From contig NC_089188.1 of assembly GCF_947507565.1 (NCBI RefSeq), positions 1,550,001 to 1,614,000 on the forward strand: a stretch of 64,000 nt of DNA. Reading direction: 5' to 3'. The notes below the pieces were generated by a model. The model did no database searches, was not told where the DNA came from, and saw nothing but the letters and a program-made list of their open reading frames with translations. Source of the DNA: Oscarella lobularis (Eukaryota; Porifera; Homoscleromorpha; Homosclerophorida; Oscarellidae). Below, piece after piece: positions 12,720 to 23,900 of the stretch (position 1 is the stretch's first letter; every line of letters begins with the position of its first letter). The position numbers and the translations under genes are program-made.

Positions 12720-14537
12720 CGGTGTTCGTCATACTAATGGATTTGCATTCAAATCTCTTCTCGTTGAATAGTGAACAGGAGCAGCAGAGTTAGACCACAA
12801 CGTCCAATCTATTGATGTTGACAGTGAGGAAGCGTGCACGTTCTCCTTTCGACGTAACGGCGAGCCCAATGCCCAATAACGAAGACTATGAACACAATTT
12901 CGAACGGATGTTGATAGTATTTATAGGCCGAAAATACTTACTGTTCATTTGCGCACGCTTTTCTCACAAATAAATCGCCTGGTTCGCTCTCTGAGCAAAG
13001 ATAGCGTCGGCGTTGGCAAGATGGCGGGCGCTACGACGATCGGCGGAACCGGGAAGGCTTTTCAACGCAAAACAAAGTGGCTCTCGACGTCTGATTCGGG
13101 AATCCTCTGATGCGCGAGGCGCATCTCGCTGCTAAACGCGCCACGTTGAGCTCGAACGGAGAAGGAGATCGTTTTCGGGGATCCACTTCTCAGTTCAAAA
13201 ATTAGGAGGCGACGACGCGCCGTTGAACCATTCCAATTCGATCGGCGTTCTAGATCAATAAGCGCTTCCGATAGAGAAGACTGGAGTCGCCATAACGAGG
13301 CGAACGCTTCGATGCACAGGCCAAAGAAAGCAGCGATAAAATGCGCACGCGTCTTAAATTTTTGATCAACACAATTTTTTATTTCTTATACAGTGAAAAT
13401 CCTTTCTACGCGAACGGGTTCATTTCAGAAAAGCTTACTTTTATTCGCTGACGCTGTTTGAGACGCTTTCTTCGGTCAAAAACCTAAGAAAATTCTGTAT
13501 CAGTGCACGTTCCTTGTATAGTCTTGCGTTCAAGTCTTCGAAAAGAGCGCCGTTTTTCTTCGTTGCGCGACCTAAAAAAGAAATCCTATTAGTCACTGTC
13601 AAATAATCGTTGTACGTACCTTTTGGTTGCGTCCGTATTAGCGCTATCCAGGCTACACCGCGTGGAGGTTCGGACGCTTCGTAGCCCAGGGAAGTCTTCG
13701 CAAAGCGATGACTCCCTTCCAAAAAGTTTCGGGTGAGTTGCTGCTTCATCAGCCCCCTCAATCAGTATCCGCCTGGACGAGTAGTCGGTCCCTAATACCG
13801 AGTCCCCCGGCGCGACGATACCTGACCACATTGGTAGGCACAAGGCCAAGAACCAGGGCTTCTGAGTTGGAGAACGGCCGACCACTGTTTGTAGAGGCCG
13901 ACAAGAAAGACAGTGCAATGCCGAAATGACTTCACCTGAGCCGGATCATCCTCGGTCTAATCGTGCTATCGGGTGAGACAAGTGCCGGCAACCAGGCCAT
14001 AAATGAACACCCCCTCCAAGCCGTAACCGCTCGAGCCTAGCGCAGTTCGTGCTTGTTAGCAACAATAAGACCTAAGCGATCGTTTCGCCCAGTGCGCGTA
14101 CCGAGGCCGAAGCCCCCCTTCGCCCTGCCTACGGGCTCCGGCACGGTAAAAACCGTGGGCCACGCTGATCCGCCAATCCAGACTTGCCTTTTGCCTTCCC
14201 CCGAGCCGGTCCGTTCAAGGACGAGACGTGGCGAACCACGCCGCATCCACCCTCAGCCGCAACTGAAGGAAAATCGGTGTGCACTTCGCTTATGAACAGG
14301 GTAGCCCCGCCCAGCGCTCATTGGTCCGTTGAGATCACGTGGGGCCCACCTAGCGCTCTCATTGGTCCGAGAAATGCAAGGCGCCAAAAGCAACCGGTTT
14401 GAATACCGGTTTGACGTGTATTCCTGTCGGCAGCCGAGTCAGCAGTTTATTTTTGGCAATGAAGTGACGTAATAGACGCATCGTCATAGCGAATCCAATA
14501 TGGCTCGTGGACGCCTTTCTTCTTCTGTACGACTATA
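12720..14537. other. Long intergenic stretch without a supported gene
   Basis: After the SLC35A5 stop I find no exon chain matching a family I recognise. A short ORF at 13021 (+) begins in a good context (CAAGATGGCGGGC, which also resembles a YY1 site) but ends after 29 codons. On the minus strand 13750-13440 can be read as two exons joined over a 45-50 nt intron (donor GTACGTAC near 13618, acceptor TTTTTTAG near 13571), ending SVSNSVSE. I do not recognise it. ORFs of 60-80 codons at 13708-14295 on both strands look like chance or repeat sequence. Two CCAAT elements lie at 14314-14328 and 14354-14369, with an E-box at 14336-14341. Confidence 0.4.
14314..14369. promoter_or_regulatory. Paired extended CCAAT elements plus E-box
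   Basis: Reading on the minus strand, CGGACCAATGAG followed by a GC-rich tail occurs twice (14369-14354 and 14328-14314), with a perfect CACGTG at 14336-14341 between them. The 16-base core of the first is identical to 6990-7005 upstream of INTS6. This looks like a small promoter, perhaps for the doubtful ORF starting at 14538 (+) or for a minus-strand transcript. The function is inferred. Confidence 0.45.
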
Positions 14538-14990
14538 ATGTATCTCGGGGAGTATCTCGGGGCATCTCTTGGACGTTTTTATTGCAGGATTGCCGCTTTC
14601 GCGTGCGCTCGTAGATTTCCCGGCAGTGGTTTGGAACACATAGCTCGATTCGTGCCGTTGCTGACGGCTCTGGAGTTTCTCGTCTCGACAGTGGAGCATT
14701 ACGAATGGCGCGTCGTTCGTACAGGCAAAAAAGAGCGAAGACGAGGACAAGAAGTCGAAGAACGCGAGGCACTGTGGCAGTACGTATCGTCTAACTTGCT
14801 TGCCGCTCGAAACGACCGATGGGCGACTTCGATCAGCCTTGCGGCAGTTTACTCTCACGATAAACACGAACGGAGTCCCCTGAGAGCACGAGATTGGCCA
14901 GCAGAAGTCTATACCCGGCGGCTGGCAATCTCCTTCTTTGATATTCAGCCGGCTTTTACTTGCAAGGAAACCTTTTTTACAGTTTCCTAG
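14538..14990 (+). other. Doubtful ORF or gene remnant upstream of the lectin duplication
   Basis: A 150-codon ORF starts MYLGEYLGAS. It contains a basic, Glu/Arg-rich helix-like stretch (RRGQEVEEREALWQ) followed by a possible intron (donor GTACGT near 14781, acceptor TTGCGGCAG near 14846). It resembles no family I know. Its 3' part (from about 14863) overlaps sequence repeated at 20165, where the frame is not kept. It may be a gene whose 3' portion was disturbed by the duplication, or chance. Confidence 0.2.
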
Positions 14991-15471
14991 TAAGAGCCGA
15001 AGCCACTTGAAGTGTACGGAAGTGTTTTGCTTTTCAAAATGCAGTCACATTTGTATGGGTTACCGTAGTTTAGTCAGGGGACCAGCTGAGTCATCGATGT
15101 TATGTTGCTGACACGTACCGGACTTTCCCATTCTGAGAAATGCAAACAGTGATGCACACACTGTATGCCGCTGAACGTTGATTGGTTCGGACGGCACGCA
15201 CAATCCGGATCTAGCTGGCATGCGATGCTCAGCACTACGTCACCTGGCGACTTATTGACGTGCTTGTTGGAGGATTAAGCTGGACAAGAGGAGAGACGTC
15301 AGATAACGGCATGGAAGTTTATTCATTTATTGAAACAAGCAGGAAATGTAACACACCGGGGAAAGTTCTCAAGCCCCCCCTCTAACAGGGGCTACTAACT
15401 GTAGACTTTACTTTGCAGGAAGACAAGAATCTCATTTTCGACTTGCGGTTTAAGAGGATGTCAAGATTTTG

Positions 15472-15478
15472 TATAAAA
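15472..15478 (+). promoter_or_regulatory. TATA box of lectin-mosaic gene copy 1
   Basis: TATAAAA followed by GGGAG lies 72 bases upstream of the ATG at 15544. The same motif at the same distance precedes copy 2, and the surrounding bases (TCAAGATTTTGTATAAAAGG) are conserved while the flank further out has diverged. This supports a real core promoter. Confidence 0.7.
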
Positions 15479-15543
15479 GGGAGACCCATCGTCGCACCGT
15501 TTGCACTTGCCGGTGACTTGAAGCACGAAGCACTACTCCAGCT

Positions 15544-18500
15544 ATGCTGTTTGCTGTTCTCCTTCTCTTCGCCTGCTGCAACTCTCTCAGCTCAGCCCAA
15601 TTCTCAGGTATAGTGCAGACGCAAGTCATTGCCTTCCCCTTGCAGTGGTTTCAATGCGGACATTTGTTGCAGCTCACTCTCTCCAATTCGGCCGAGTCGA
15701 GTGGAACTCAGACGAGTCCGACACGCGCGAATACGTCGTACCGGACGGCTGTCCGGTGTCGAGCGCACTCCCAGAATGCTGTCCCAAAGACCTTCAAGGA
15801 CCCAGCTGCAAGCAGATCGTCTTTGACAGAACAATGCGCGTCGAGCTCGACGAGGAAGTTCACGTGCAAGCGTCGGTCAGCTACAAGGACAATGTCGACG
15901 CGAGGGCCTTTACGAGTTGGGTCCTTCATCCCAATGCGAGGAGTGCGTACGTGTGCATGACGCCGTCGGGCTACGCGGCTCACGATCTTTCGCTGAGCAT
16001 CGAATGGTCGGCGTACGTGAGCAAGAAGGCCAACGATGGCGAAATACCGACGATTGGAAACAATAGTCGGTCCGGATTCGTTGGCGACGGCATTATTGAG
16101 TTCGGCGACTTTACGTACGGACGAGTATGCGAAAATGTCGTTGTGGTACAAAAAGAGTCGATTTTACATCTGCCATATTTATTATCATTCGTCTTCCGTG
16201 TAGGATGGCACCGTAACGACCGTTTTGATAACGACGAGATTGGAAAACGAAGAGAGAATGATGCAGGACGCAGTGTTCTCTTGGACGGAGAACGTCAGAG
16301 ACAATGCGTTCACAGTCTGCGTCGAAGAGATGCAAAAGTTCAGCGGAGTTCATCGTGACGTCAAAGTGGTGCGTTCGTATTTAGACCGCGGGGACGTAGG
16401 TAATTATGTAATAGGACTGGATTGCGTTTGACGACACGAGCATCGCTTTGCTGCAATCGCGTCTCAACGTGACGGAGGCCGACAGTACGACTTTCATAGT
16501 GTCGGAAAGCTCGTCGAGTTTGACCTACAGAAAAGTAACGTTTTTGCAGTCTCATCAATTAAACAAATGACGTTATGTTTCAATTCTTTTAGAGAGTCGC
16601 CTTTACTAGAACGTATTACGAAAAATTGCCTCCAGCCGTGTTCGTTTCACCGACGAGCAAGACATTGGACGACGTTGTCGTCGTGTGGGCGGAAGTACGA
16701 ATTGACTCTTCGAGCAATATAAACTGATCTCTAATTGAATAACGAATCTGTTAGTCTGTGACGTCAACGGGCTTTGATTTGGTGCTGATGGATGGCTACA
16801 GTCAATCGTACAGAAGCGCCCGATCTACGCGCGAAGTCGACGTTTCGTGGATAGTGATTGGATGTGAGGAAGCCGCATTCGTGATAAAAAACAGCATAAT
16901 TGATGCGCTTCCTTATTTTCTAGACACGGATCCGTGCGTCGGTGTTCAGTGCGCTCTATACGGCTATTGCGAACCTATTGGACCTCACAGTCACGCATGC
17001 GTGCCGCCGAACTGCACCGAAATCGAAGCTCCCGTTTGCACGTCCGACGGTCAGACGTTTATCAACGAGTGCTACTACCGTCGCTACTTATTTCAAACTC
17101 GGCGAACTGACGTCCGAATCCATCATCACGGAAGTTGCATGCCATTTCCATTTCAGCCCGGTACCGTCACACTCGACTCTCCAACCACGGGAAGCCAACA
17201 GTACGCGTGCAAGCAAATCCAGTTCAATCCACACTTTTTCTACCCGGGCCAGCGGCTTCACGCGTTGGTTACACCCGATTTTCGTAGCAACGACTACGCT
17301 GACTTTGTTCACGATCCAGCCGTCGTTTGGATAGAAGAGTTCGGCTACGAAAATCTGACGATATGCGCTTACGTGGCGGGCAGAGGAGATCGGCACGACA
17401 TGGCCGACGAGCATTCGGTTACAGCGAGTTACATGGTCTATCAAGGAGCACCGGACGATGGAAATGCCGGACTTTTGACGGTGTCTCACTGGTGGACGGG
17501 AACGTTGTGCAAGAGCGTCTCGCTGTACGGATTTTCGACGGTTCCGCACGTTTTGGTAAGCATCGAACACGGATTGAACAAATTGAAGCACGATGCGGCA
17601 AGCATCTGGCTCGATTCGGTGTCTGTCGACTCCTTCACGGTTTGCGTGAGAGAATTGCAGAATTTCGACGGACTTCATCAACACGTTTTCATTGTGAGAT
17701 CTTCAATATAGCGGCAGAGGTATGAGTGATTCAAAATTTTTGTTTTTTTGTGTAGAATTGGCTGGCTTTCACGACGGTTCCGTATACGATTTTCTCCGAT
17801 TACGGTTCGGCGTTGTTTGACGTGCACAACGCACTTCGAAGCAACGTGAATGACGCTCACTGCCAAGTACAGAATGATAGGAATTCTTTGCAGTATTTGA
17901 TAGTATAACACTTATTTGATCAGATTATCGATTTTACAAGAGCTTATAACGTCGCTCCTCGAATTCTCGTGACGGCACAACGTAACGACTCAGTTGAAGT
18001 TTCGTCTAAATATGACGACGTCATTGCGTGGGTTGAGGTTAGTCTCATTTTTCGATTTTTATCGCAGTGAAGAATTTGAATTCTTTAGAGCGTCAGCAGA
18101 TTGAAATTCCGCGTGTGCGTCAAAGAATTCTATCCCGATCCTATTAAAGTGATCTACGCAGTCATGCCCGGTCAGTACAATAAAAGAAGTGATCCGGTTC
18201 AATTTATAAAAAGTCTTGCTTGAATGAATGTAGATGCGTGCGAAGAGCCGGGCTGGTTTCCCTACGATGGCTATTGCTACAAGCCGAGTATCGAATGCAA
18301 GACGCACGAAGAGGCCGCAGCCGATTGCGTGTCCCAAGGAGGTCACCTCAGTAGCATTCATAGTGATCGAGAAGCGTTTTTCGTGGGCACGCTGACGGGT
18401 CAGAACGCGTGGATTGGACTTCCGTACGAAGTGAGCAATGCGAGCTTGGACTTGAATCGGTGGAGCGACGGATCAGCAGTCGGATACACGCATTGGGCGA

Positions 18501-19620
18501 GCGGCTACGCGGGAGGTGTCATGTTGGGACAGTGTATTGGTACTCTGGGTCCGTTCAACCGCTTCACGTGGAATATCAGTGATTGCTACGATTGCAAGTC
18601 GTACGTTTGCAAGAAAGGTAAAAGACTGATTCATTAGGAATTTGTGTGATGGTTTCTTTTCAGATTTACGTGCGTGTAGTACCGGAGCGCACAACTGTTC
18701 TCAGTTCGCCGATTGCGACGACGAAGACGGCGGGTTCACGTGTGATTGCAGGTCGACGCACGACGGAGATGGATTTACATGCCGTAAGTGTCTACGCTTG
18801 TATCCGGATTATTTACGAAGAGTTTTTACTCAGGCGCCGACGAATGCAAGCTTGCCTTGGACGACTGCAGTTCAGACGCGCACTGCATCAACACAGAAAA
18901 TTCGTATGAGTGCGATTGCAAGCTGGGTTATATTGGAGACGGAAAGACGTGCGGTGAGTCTGAAGTTCACCGAATAGCAATAATAATAATAATAATAATT
19001 GGTTTCGTTTCAGATGCTGACGAATGTGCTCTTAAAATCGACGACTGCCACGAGCTGGCCACCTGCACCAATATCATTGGCTCATTCGAGTGCACATGTC
19101 CGATTGAATACAAAGGAAATGGAAAAAATTGCGGTAAAGACACGCCGATAGAAATCGCTCTAAAGCACGCTTTGAATTTGTTTGTCTAACAGAGAGAATC
19201 TGCCCTGACGATTGGAACTTTTTCGACGGTCACTGCTACAAGGCACTTCCCCCCAGTTCCACGACGTGGCAGCATGTCGTGCTCAATTGCCGCACGCTTG
19301 ATTCGCGCGCAAATCTCGTCTCGTTGAACAGCCCATATGAACAGAATTACGTCAACGGCCTGACGTCGTCGTCCTATTTTATTGGCTATAATGACGTCGA
19401 CAGGGAGGGTGCGTGGAAGTGGGTGGACGGATCTCCGAGCACGTTCTCCTACTGGCGACACGGAGAGCCCAATAACGGGGGATATTACAGCAGCTGGTGG
19501 CGGTATCGATACGGAAACGAAGACTGTACGTACGCAGAGAAGTCGGATAGCGGGAGGTGGTCCGATATTCCGTGCAGCGCTTATAAAAACTATCAATACG
19601 TGTGCGAAATTCCCTTCTAG
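15544..19620 (+). CDS. Secreted lectin mosaic, copy 1 (H-type-lectin-like repeats, Kazal, CTLD, EGF x3, CTLD)
   Basis: The start at 15544 encodes a signal peptide MLFAVLLLFACCNSLSSAQF; exon 1 ends at 15606 and joins at 15674 to AHSLQFGRVEWN. Domains in order: a Cys-containing N-terminal unit (CKQIVF, about 15810-16140); four related beta-type repeats with an aromatic-VxV pattern and WxExVxxxxFxVxV, typical of H-type lectins (for example VTSTGFDLVLMDGY then VDVSWIVIG at 16760-16862; others near 16205-16435, 17500-17780 and 17925-18170); a follistatin-like/Kazal module (CALYGYCEP, PVCTSDGQTFINECYY, 16930-17145); CTLD 1 (18239-18617, with GWFPYDGYCYK, AWIGL and WNISDCYDCKSYVCKK); three EGF modules (18664-18782, 18834-18950, 19015-19132); CTLD 2 (19190-19617, with WNFFDGHCYK, GEPNN and YVCEIPF). 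GEPNN resembles the EPN sugar-site motif of mannose-type C-type lectins. About 20 short introns. Likely an extracellular carbohydrate-binding adhesion or recognition protein (inferred). No break was found. Confidence 0.85.
18978..18999 (+). repeat. (AAT)n microsatellite in an intron of lectin copy 1
   Basis: A pure AAT run lies in the intron between the second and third EGF exons. The homologous intron in copy 2 (about 24407-24424) is interrupted and shorter. This is a fast-changing difference between the two otherwise similar introns. Confidence 0.85.
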
Positions 19621-19732
19621 CGCGGTAAGTTCGCTTTTTCTCCACTGGACTCCTTTAGTGTAAGCTTTAGTTTTCGTTTTCAGAATGCCACCATGTTCGC
19701 GCGCACTTTTACTGTCACGAATAGATCTTCTC

Positions 19733-20160
19733 TCACCGTTGAAGTTCTGATTGCAGAATATAGAAGAGAGGGATGCTTCTTCTGAGTCCTCTCGTAATCC
19801 AGCAGAGCTGTCATCAATCGCTTGATATTCCACCGAGCAGCAGATATCCTATCCACCAACGGCTTCAACTAGAAAGAAAGAGTGAACTGTCGAAAGGCTG
19901 ATCGAAGTCGCGAATTATTTTGCCGGCAAAATTTTTCGAGCGCTTCTGATTTGCTTCAGGCCGGATATCGCGCTGTTGCTACGGGAAATGGGGATGCGGT
20001 GCATTCGGTGGGGAACCCCAGCTCAAGTCGATGATTCAGTGGAAAGCCACATCCGCAAGTGGAAGGCCGGGACATGAGACCCAATCCCATTAGCCCCTGT
20101 CTACCAACCTCAACCACTCGGGCATCATCGAATGGGTAATAGAGCATCGCCAGCCTCAAG
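19733..20160. pseudogene. PARG 3'-end fragment, frameshifted and partly inverted
   Basis: On the minus strand, 19868-19733 matches the last exon of the intact PARG ([19 protein letters not shown], LLDYERxQKKHP). It has lost about 8 bases relative to 25190-25200, which shifts the frame before the end. Next to it, 19911-20070 matches the PARG catalytic exon (AGKI, GCGAFGG region) but on the plus strand, and 20076-20155 returns to the minus orientation (the FDDxRVxEV region). So a piece of about 160 bases is inverted relative to its neighbours. It lacks the signature GGG...QEE and the N-terminal exons. It cannot encode an enzyme. Confidence 0.85.
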
Positions 20161-20888
20161 ACAAATACGAACGGAGGAGTCCTCTGAGAGCACGAGATTG
20201 GCCCACATAAGTCTATATTTCTTCTGAGATTTTCCGGCTAGCAATCTCTTTCCTTGCCGGGTTTTATTTGAAAGGAACCTTTTGTTACAGTTTCCCATTA
20301 GAGCTGGTGGATCCATATCGAAGCCACTTATAGGTACATAAGTGTCAAAATGCAGTCATTTGGGTTAGAGCTAGGTGCATTTGGTTTAATTAGGGGACGT
20401 GCTGAGTCATCGAGGTTATGCTGCTGTCTCTGCAGGACTTCCCCGTTCTGAGAAATGACGCGCAGACTGTATGCCGCCCGAAGTTGAATGGTTCGGGCGG
20501 CACGCACAATCCGGATCTAGCTGCCATGCGGCGCTCAGGACTACGTCACCGGGCGTCTTACTTACGTTCTTGTCGGAGGAAGCTCAGACTGGACAGGAGG
20601 AGAAAAGCCGGATGCCGGCCGGATGCCGGTTGGGTGCCGGTTCGGCGATAGACACTAACAGTGAAACTTACACACTGGGAACGTTCTCAAGTCCCCCTGG
20701 GCCGTCTAACAGGAAGATTATGAAAGAGTGCCAACGTTCTCAAGCCCCATCTAATAGGAAAATTATCTGAAAACAAACAGTCGGAACTGACTTGTTATAG
20801 AACAAACAGTGAAACATTACACGCTGGGAACGTCCTCCAGAGTCATCGAACTTTCGATTTGCGGTTCAAAGCGGACGTCAAGATTTTG

Positions 20889-20895
20889 TATAAAA
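20889..20895 (+). promoter_or_regulatory. TATA box of lectin-mosaic gene copy 2
   Basis: TATAAAA lies 72 bases before the ATG at 20961, in the same local context as copy 1. The retention supports copy 2 being transcribed. Confidence 0.7.
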
Positions 20896-20960
20896 GGGAG
20901 ACCGAACGTTGCACCGTTTGCACTTGCTGGTGACTTGAAGCGTGAAGCACTGCTCCAGCT

Positions 20961-23900
20961 ATGTTGTTTGCTGTTCTCCTTCTCTTCGCCTGCTGCAACT
21001 CCCTCAGCTCAGCCCAATTCTCAGGTATAGTGCAGACGCAAGTCATCGCTTTCCTTGCCGCGTTTTCAATACGGACATTTGTTGCAGCTCACTCTCTCCA
21101 ATTCGGCCGAGTCGAGTGGAATTCGGGCGAGTCCGACACGCGCGTTTACGTCGAGCCTGAAGGCTGTCCGGTTTCGAGCGCACTCCCAGAGTGTTGTCCC
21201 AAAGACCTTCAAGGACCCAGCTGCAAGCAGATTGTCTTCGACAAGGCGATGCTCGTCGAGCTCGACGAGGAAGTTCACGTGCAAGCGTCGGTCAGCTACA
21301 AGAACAATGTCAACGTGAAGGCGTTTACGAGTTGGGTCCTTCATCCCAATTCGAGGAGTGCGTACGTGTGCATGACGCCGTCGGGCTACGCGGCTCACGA
21401 TCTTTCGCTGAGCATCGAATGGTCGGCGTACGTGAGCAAGAAGGCCGGCGACGACGAAATACCGACGATTGGAAATAATGGTAGTCGGCCCGGATTCGCG
21501 GGCGACGGCATTATCGAGTTTGACGACTTTACGTACGGAAAAGTGTGCAAAAATGTCGTTGTGGTGCGAAATGAATCGATTTTACAGCACAGTCATGTTT
21601 ATTATTATTCGGCGTCTTTTTAGAGTGGCACTGTGACGACCGTTTTGATAACGACGAGAGTGGAGAACGAAGAGAGAATGATGCAGGATGCCGTCTTCTC
21701 TTGGACTGAGAACGTCAGAGACAATGCGTTCACGGTCTGCGTCGAAGAGATGCAAAAGTTCAGCGGAGTTCATCGTGACGTCAAAGTGGTGCGTTCGTAT
21801 TTAATGAGACGCCGGACGTGGCTAATGATGATGTAATAGGATTGGATTGCGTTCGACGACACGAGCATCGCTTTGCTGCAGTCGCATCTCAACGTGACAG
21901 AGGTCGACAGGACGGCTTTCGTCGTGTCGGGAAGCTCGTCGAGTTCGGTCGAAAACACGTACAGAAAAGTAACCCTTTTGTTGCAATTATCAGTTGAGCG
22001 AATGACGTTATATTTTGATCCTTTCAGAGAGTTGCGTTCACTAGGACGTATTATGAAAAATTACCTCCAGCCGTGTTCGTTTCACCGACGAGCAAGACAT
22101 CGGACGATGTTATCATTGTGTGGGCGGAAGTACGAATCGATTCTTAGAGCAATAAACTGATCTCTAATTGAATAACGAATCTGTTAGTCTGTGACGGCAA
22201 CGGGCTTCGATTTGGTGCTGATGGATGGCTACAGTCAATCGTACGAAAACGCTGGATCCACGCACGAAGTTGACGTTTCGTGGATAGTGATTGGCTGTGA
22301 GGAAGCCTCCTGCGTGATATGAAAACGGCAATATTGATCCGTCCTCTTATTATTTTCTAGACACGGATCCTTGCGTCACTGTTCGATGCGCTCTGTACGG
22401 CTATTGCGAACCTATTGGACCTCACAGTCACGTGTGCGTGCCGCCGAACTGCACCGAAATCGAAGCTCCCGTTTGCACGTCCGACGGTCAGACGTTTATC
22501 AACGAGTGCTACTACCGTCGCTACATATTTCAAACTCGGCGGACTGACGTCCGAATCCATCATCACGGAAGTTGCATGCCATTTCCATTTCAGCCCGGTA
22601 CCGTCACACTCGACTCTCCTACCACGGGAAGCCAACAGTACGCGTGCAAGCAAATCCAGTTCAATCCACACTTTTTCTACCCGGGCCAGCGGCTTCACGC
22701 GTTGGTTACACCCGATTTTCGTAGTAACGGCGACGCTGACTTTGTTCACGATCCAGCCGTCGTTTGGATAGAAGAGTTCGGCTACGAAAATCTGACGATA
22801 TGCGCTTACGTGGCGGGCAGAGGAGATCGGCACGACATGGCCGACGAGCATTCGGTTACAGCGAGTTACATGGTCTATCAAGGAGCACCGGACGATGGAA
22901 TGGCCGGACTTTTGACGGTGTCTCACTGGTGGACGGGAACGTTATGCAAGAGCGTCTCGCTGTACGGATTTTCGACGGTTCCGCACGTTTTGGTAAGCAT
23001 CGAGCACGGATTGAACAAATTGAAGCACGATGCGGCGAGCATCTGGCTCGATTCGGTGTCCGTCGACTCCTTCACGGTTTGCGTGAGAGAATTGCAGAAT
23101 TTCGACGGACTTCATCAACACGTTTCCATTGTAAGAACTTCAATATAGCTGCAGAGGTATAAGTGATTTAAAATTTTGGTAGAATTGGCTGGCTTTCACG
23201 ACGGTTCCGTATACGATTTTCTCCGATTACGGTTCGGCGTTGTTTGACGTGCACAACGCACTTCGAAGCAAAGTGAATGACGCTCACTGCCAGGTGCAGA
23301 ATGATGAGAATTCTTTACAGTATTTGATAGCATAATACCGATTTGATCAGATTATCGATTTTACGAGAGCCTATAACGTCGCTCCTCGAATTCTCGTGAC
23401 GGCACAACGTAACGACTCAGTTGAAGTTTCGTCTAAATATGATGACGTCATTGCGTGGGTTGAGGTTAGTTACCGTTTTCGTTTAATCACAGTAAAGAAT
23501 TTGAATTCTTTAGAGCGTCAGCAGATTGAAATTCCGCGTGTGCGTCAAAGAATTCTATCCCGATCCTATTAAAGTGATCTACGCAGTCATGCCCGGTCAG
23601 TACAATAAAAGAAGTGATCCGGTTCAATTTATAAAAAGTCTTGCTTGAATAAATGTAGATGCGTGCGAAGAGCCGGGCTGGTTTCCCTACGATGGCTATT
23701 GCTACAAGCCGAGCAGCGAGTGCAAGACGCACGAAGAGGCCGCAGCCGATTGCGTGTCCCAAGGAGGTCACCTCAGTAGCATTCATAGTGATCGAGAAGC
23801 GTTTTTCGTGGGCACGCTGACGGGTCAGAACGCGTGGATTGGACTTCCGTACGAAGTGAGCAATGCGAGCTTGGACTTGAATCGGTGGAGCGACGGATCA

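Larger units (their letters stand above)
14863..20160. repeat. Tandem duplication unit 1 (lectin-mosaic gene plus PARG 3' fragment)
   Basis: The unit starts at ACACGAACGGAG and runs through a 5' flank, the TATA box, the whole lectin-mosaic gene and a piece of PARG. The same order recurs from about 20165. Flanks are clearly homologous but diverged with indels (for example the shared GGCACGCACAATCCGGATCT at 15194 and 20501). The coding parts, especially the 3' half, are almost identical. Boundaries are judged by eye to within about 20 bases. Confidence 0.88.

Noticed and set aside
13589-14295. ORFs of 69-109 codons on both strands
   Set aside because: No known motif, no consistent splice links, and overlapping opposite ORFs of equal quality; probably chance or old repeat.
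20961-21623. Copy 2 of the lectin gene starting as one continuous exon
   Set aside because: The frame happens to stay open through the first intron. The splice signals of copy 1 are all conserved and splicing gives the same protein, so I kept the intron.
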